Shown piece after piece: positions 13,976-15,178 of a stretch of 15,178 bases of DNA (position 1 is the stretch's first letter; each line of letters begins with the position of its first letter). Below the pieces are notes generated by a model. It did no database searches. It was not told where the DNA came from and was given only the letters and a program-made list of their open reading frames with translations. The DNA is from Verrucomicrobiales bacterium (GTDB taxonomy: Bacteria > Verrucomicrobiota > Verrucomicrobiia > Limisphaerales > UBA1096), in contig JAPPPH010000247.1 in NCBI GenBank assembly GCA_028817635.1, forward strand, positions 1 to 15,178. The letters are read 5' to 3'. The position numbers and the translations under genes were made by a program.

Positions 13976-15178
13976 GTGAAGTTGAGTCGAATTCTTCCGT
14001 TGCTGGCCTTTTGCGCCGTTGCCCATTTTTCTTCTGCCCACGCTCAAGATTCCATTTGGCAGGCAGCCACCAAGGGCGATGTGGAAGCGATCGAAGCGTT
14101 CATCGACGACGGCGCCGACTTGGACGAACTGAGCGAAACCGGTTCAGCTCCCCTCCACTACGCCGTCTCGCGAAACCACGTGGAGGTTGTGGCACTGTTG
14201 CTTGATGCCGATGCCGACCCGGATATGGAAGATTCCCGCCAGCGCACCCCACTGGATCTCGCTATCGCCGGGAACAAGACGGAAATCATCGATCTTTTGT
14301 TGGAGGCGGGCGCCGGCGTGGAAGCCCCCACGACCCCGCTACACCCCATCGTCTGGGCCGGCGACCTGCTCGGGGTGAAGCTGCATGTTTACGGCGGGAC
14401 GGATATCGATCAGGAGGATGAATTTGGAAACTTCCCTCTTCTGTTAGCCGTGGAACGGGGTTACCTCGATATAGTGGATTTGTTCATCACGCATGAGGTG
14501 GATCTGGATGTGGAGGATCAACACGGATTCACGGCGGTGATCATGGCAGCCGAGCAAAACCACGCGGACGTCCTGCAACTGCTGCTCGACAGCGGCGCCG
14601 ACCTCAACGTCGAGGACAAGGCCGAACGAACCGCATTGGACTGGGCGATCATTATGCAATCCGCCGAGGCCGAGGCTATTCTACGCGAGAACGACGCCCC
14701 GTCCGGGGCCGAGAAATCATTCATCGCAGCCATCCAGACCAACAACATAGAGGCCGTGCAGGCATTGCTCGATGGAGGTGCCGACGTCAACGAACCGGCG
14801 TACACCTCCAAGACGCCGCTGCACTACGCATCGCACTCCCGCAACATGGATATCCTCAAGCTGCTTCTCTCCAAAGGGGCGGATGTTGCGGCCGTGACAG
14901 AGCAGGGATTCACACCTCTGGGCTATGCTGTGGGGTTGAACCACCCCGAAAACTGCCGCGCCCTGCTTGAGGCCGGTGCCGACGTCAACACCCTCGACAA
15001 CTGGAACCGCACCAACCTCAACGTCGCCGCTGCTCTCAAGCTCGAGGAGATTACCGGTGTACTTTTGGAATTCGACGCCAACCCGAACACTCTCGATGTG
15101 TGGCACTACTCCTCGCTTGATGTGGCGGAGGAATTCGGCACACCGGAGATCGCCGATCTGATCCGCGAGGCCGGCGGC
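13976..15178 (+). CDS. Exported ankyrin-repeat protein (N-terminal 401 residues, runs off right edge)
   Basis: From the GTG at 13976 the frame is open to the end of the window. It starts with a signal peptide (MKLSRILPLLAFCAVAHFSS, probable cleavage after AHA near residue 24), so the protein is exported or periplasmic. The mature part is built almost entirely of ankyrin repeats of about 33 residues with the TPLHYA...LLL..GADVN pattern. I count about twelve, for example APLHYAVSRNHVEVVALLLD and KTPLHYASHSRNMDILKLLL. Two repeats are degenerate: the fourth (PLHPIVWAGDLLGVKLHVYG) and a shortened seventh ending in RENDAPSG. Ankyrin repeats bind other proteins; nothing here names the partner. The C-terminus and any extra domain lie outside the window. 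It begins 56 bases after the small upstream gene. The start was chosen because it gives the signal peptide. Confidence 0.88.
   Translation, partial: MKLSRILPLLAFCAVAHFSSAHAQDSIWQAATKGDVEAIEAFIDDGADLDELSETGSAPLHYAVSRNHVEVVALLLDADADPDMEDSRQRTPLDLAIAGNKTEIIDLLLEAGAGVEAPTTPLHPIVWAGDLLGVKLHVYGGTDIDQEDEFGNFPLLLAVERGYLDIVDLFITHEVDLDVEDQHGFTAVIMAAEQNHADVLQLLLDSGADLNVEDKAERTALDWAIIMQSAEAEAILRENDAPSGAEKSFIAAIQTNNIEAVQALLDGGADVNEPAYTSKTPLHYASHSRNMDILKLLLSKGADVAAVTEQGFTPLGYAVGLNHPENCRALLEAGADVNTLDNWNRTNLNVAAALKLEEITGVLLEFDANPNTLDVWHYSSLDVAEEFGTPEIADLIREAGG

Overview
The window is a piece of chromosome from a GC-rich bacterium, most likely a member of the PVC group and probably an uncultured Verrucomicrobiota. 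The grounds are a sulfatase beside a long planctomycete/verrucomicrobial-type sodium:solute symporter, a secreted SUMF1-type protein with a PVC-style N-terminal extension, frequent GTG/TTG starts, and no convincing Shine-Dalgarno sequence before any gene. This placement is inferred from gene content, not from a marker gene. I found no tRNA, rRNA, CRISPR array, transposase, integrase or phage gene.

Layout. 1-1350 (minus): accB-accC, the biotin carrier and biotin carboxylase of acetyl-CoA carboxylase; accC runs off the left edge. 1545-7638 (plus): larB (nickel-pincer cofactor synthesis), topB (topoisomerase III), ftsH (membrane AAA+ protease) and a small FHA-domain protein with a C-terminal membrane anchor. 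7677-10790 (minus): hemB (porphobilinogen synthase) and a sodium:solute symporter whose reading frame is cut by a single in-frame TAG, with its C-terminal part continuing in the same frame. 10940-13686 (plus): an exported sulfatase, divergent from the symporter, then an exported SUMF1/formylglycine-generating-enzyme-like protein. 13719-13919: a 66-residue protein of unknown function. 13976-end: an exported protein with about twelve ankyrin repeats, cut by the right edge. The genes are mostly unrelated core functions; the symporter/sulfatase/SUMF block is the one part that reads as a functional neighbourhood, probably for sulfated glycans.

The most striking signal is a short palindromic repeat, CGCTTGGCCAAGCG. 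It occurs as nine perfect 14-mers and at least two near-copies in 15 kb, where about 6e-5 copies would be expected by chance with equal base frequencies. Many copies are partial tandems of a 12-bp unit (CGCTTGGCCAAG) with two dyad centres, GGCC and GCGC. Seven perfect copies are intergenic, four of them within 3 bases of a stop codon, and two lie inside coding sequence (larB, topB). The unit is stop-free in all six frames (RLAK, AWPS or LGQA), so it can sit in genes without ending them. It resembles in behaviour the highly iterated palindromes of cyanobacteria (HIP1) or the DNA-uptake sequences of Neisseria, but I do not recognise this sequence as a described family.

The second notable signal is the amber-interrupted symporter. 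TAG also ends topB and the 66-residue gene here, so general reassignment of TAG is unlikely.
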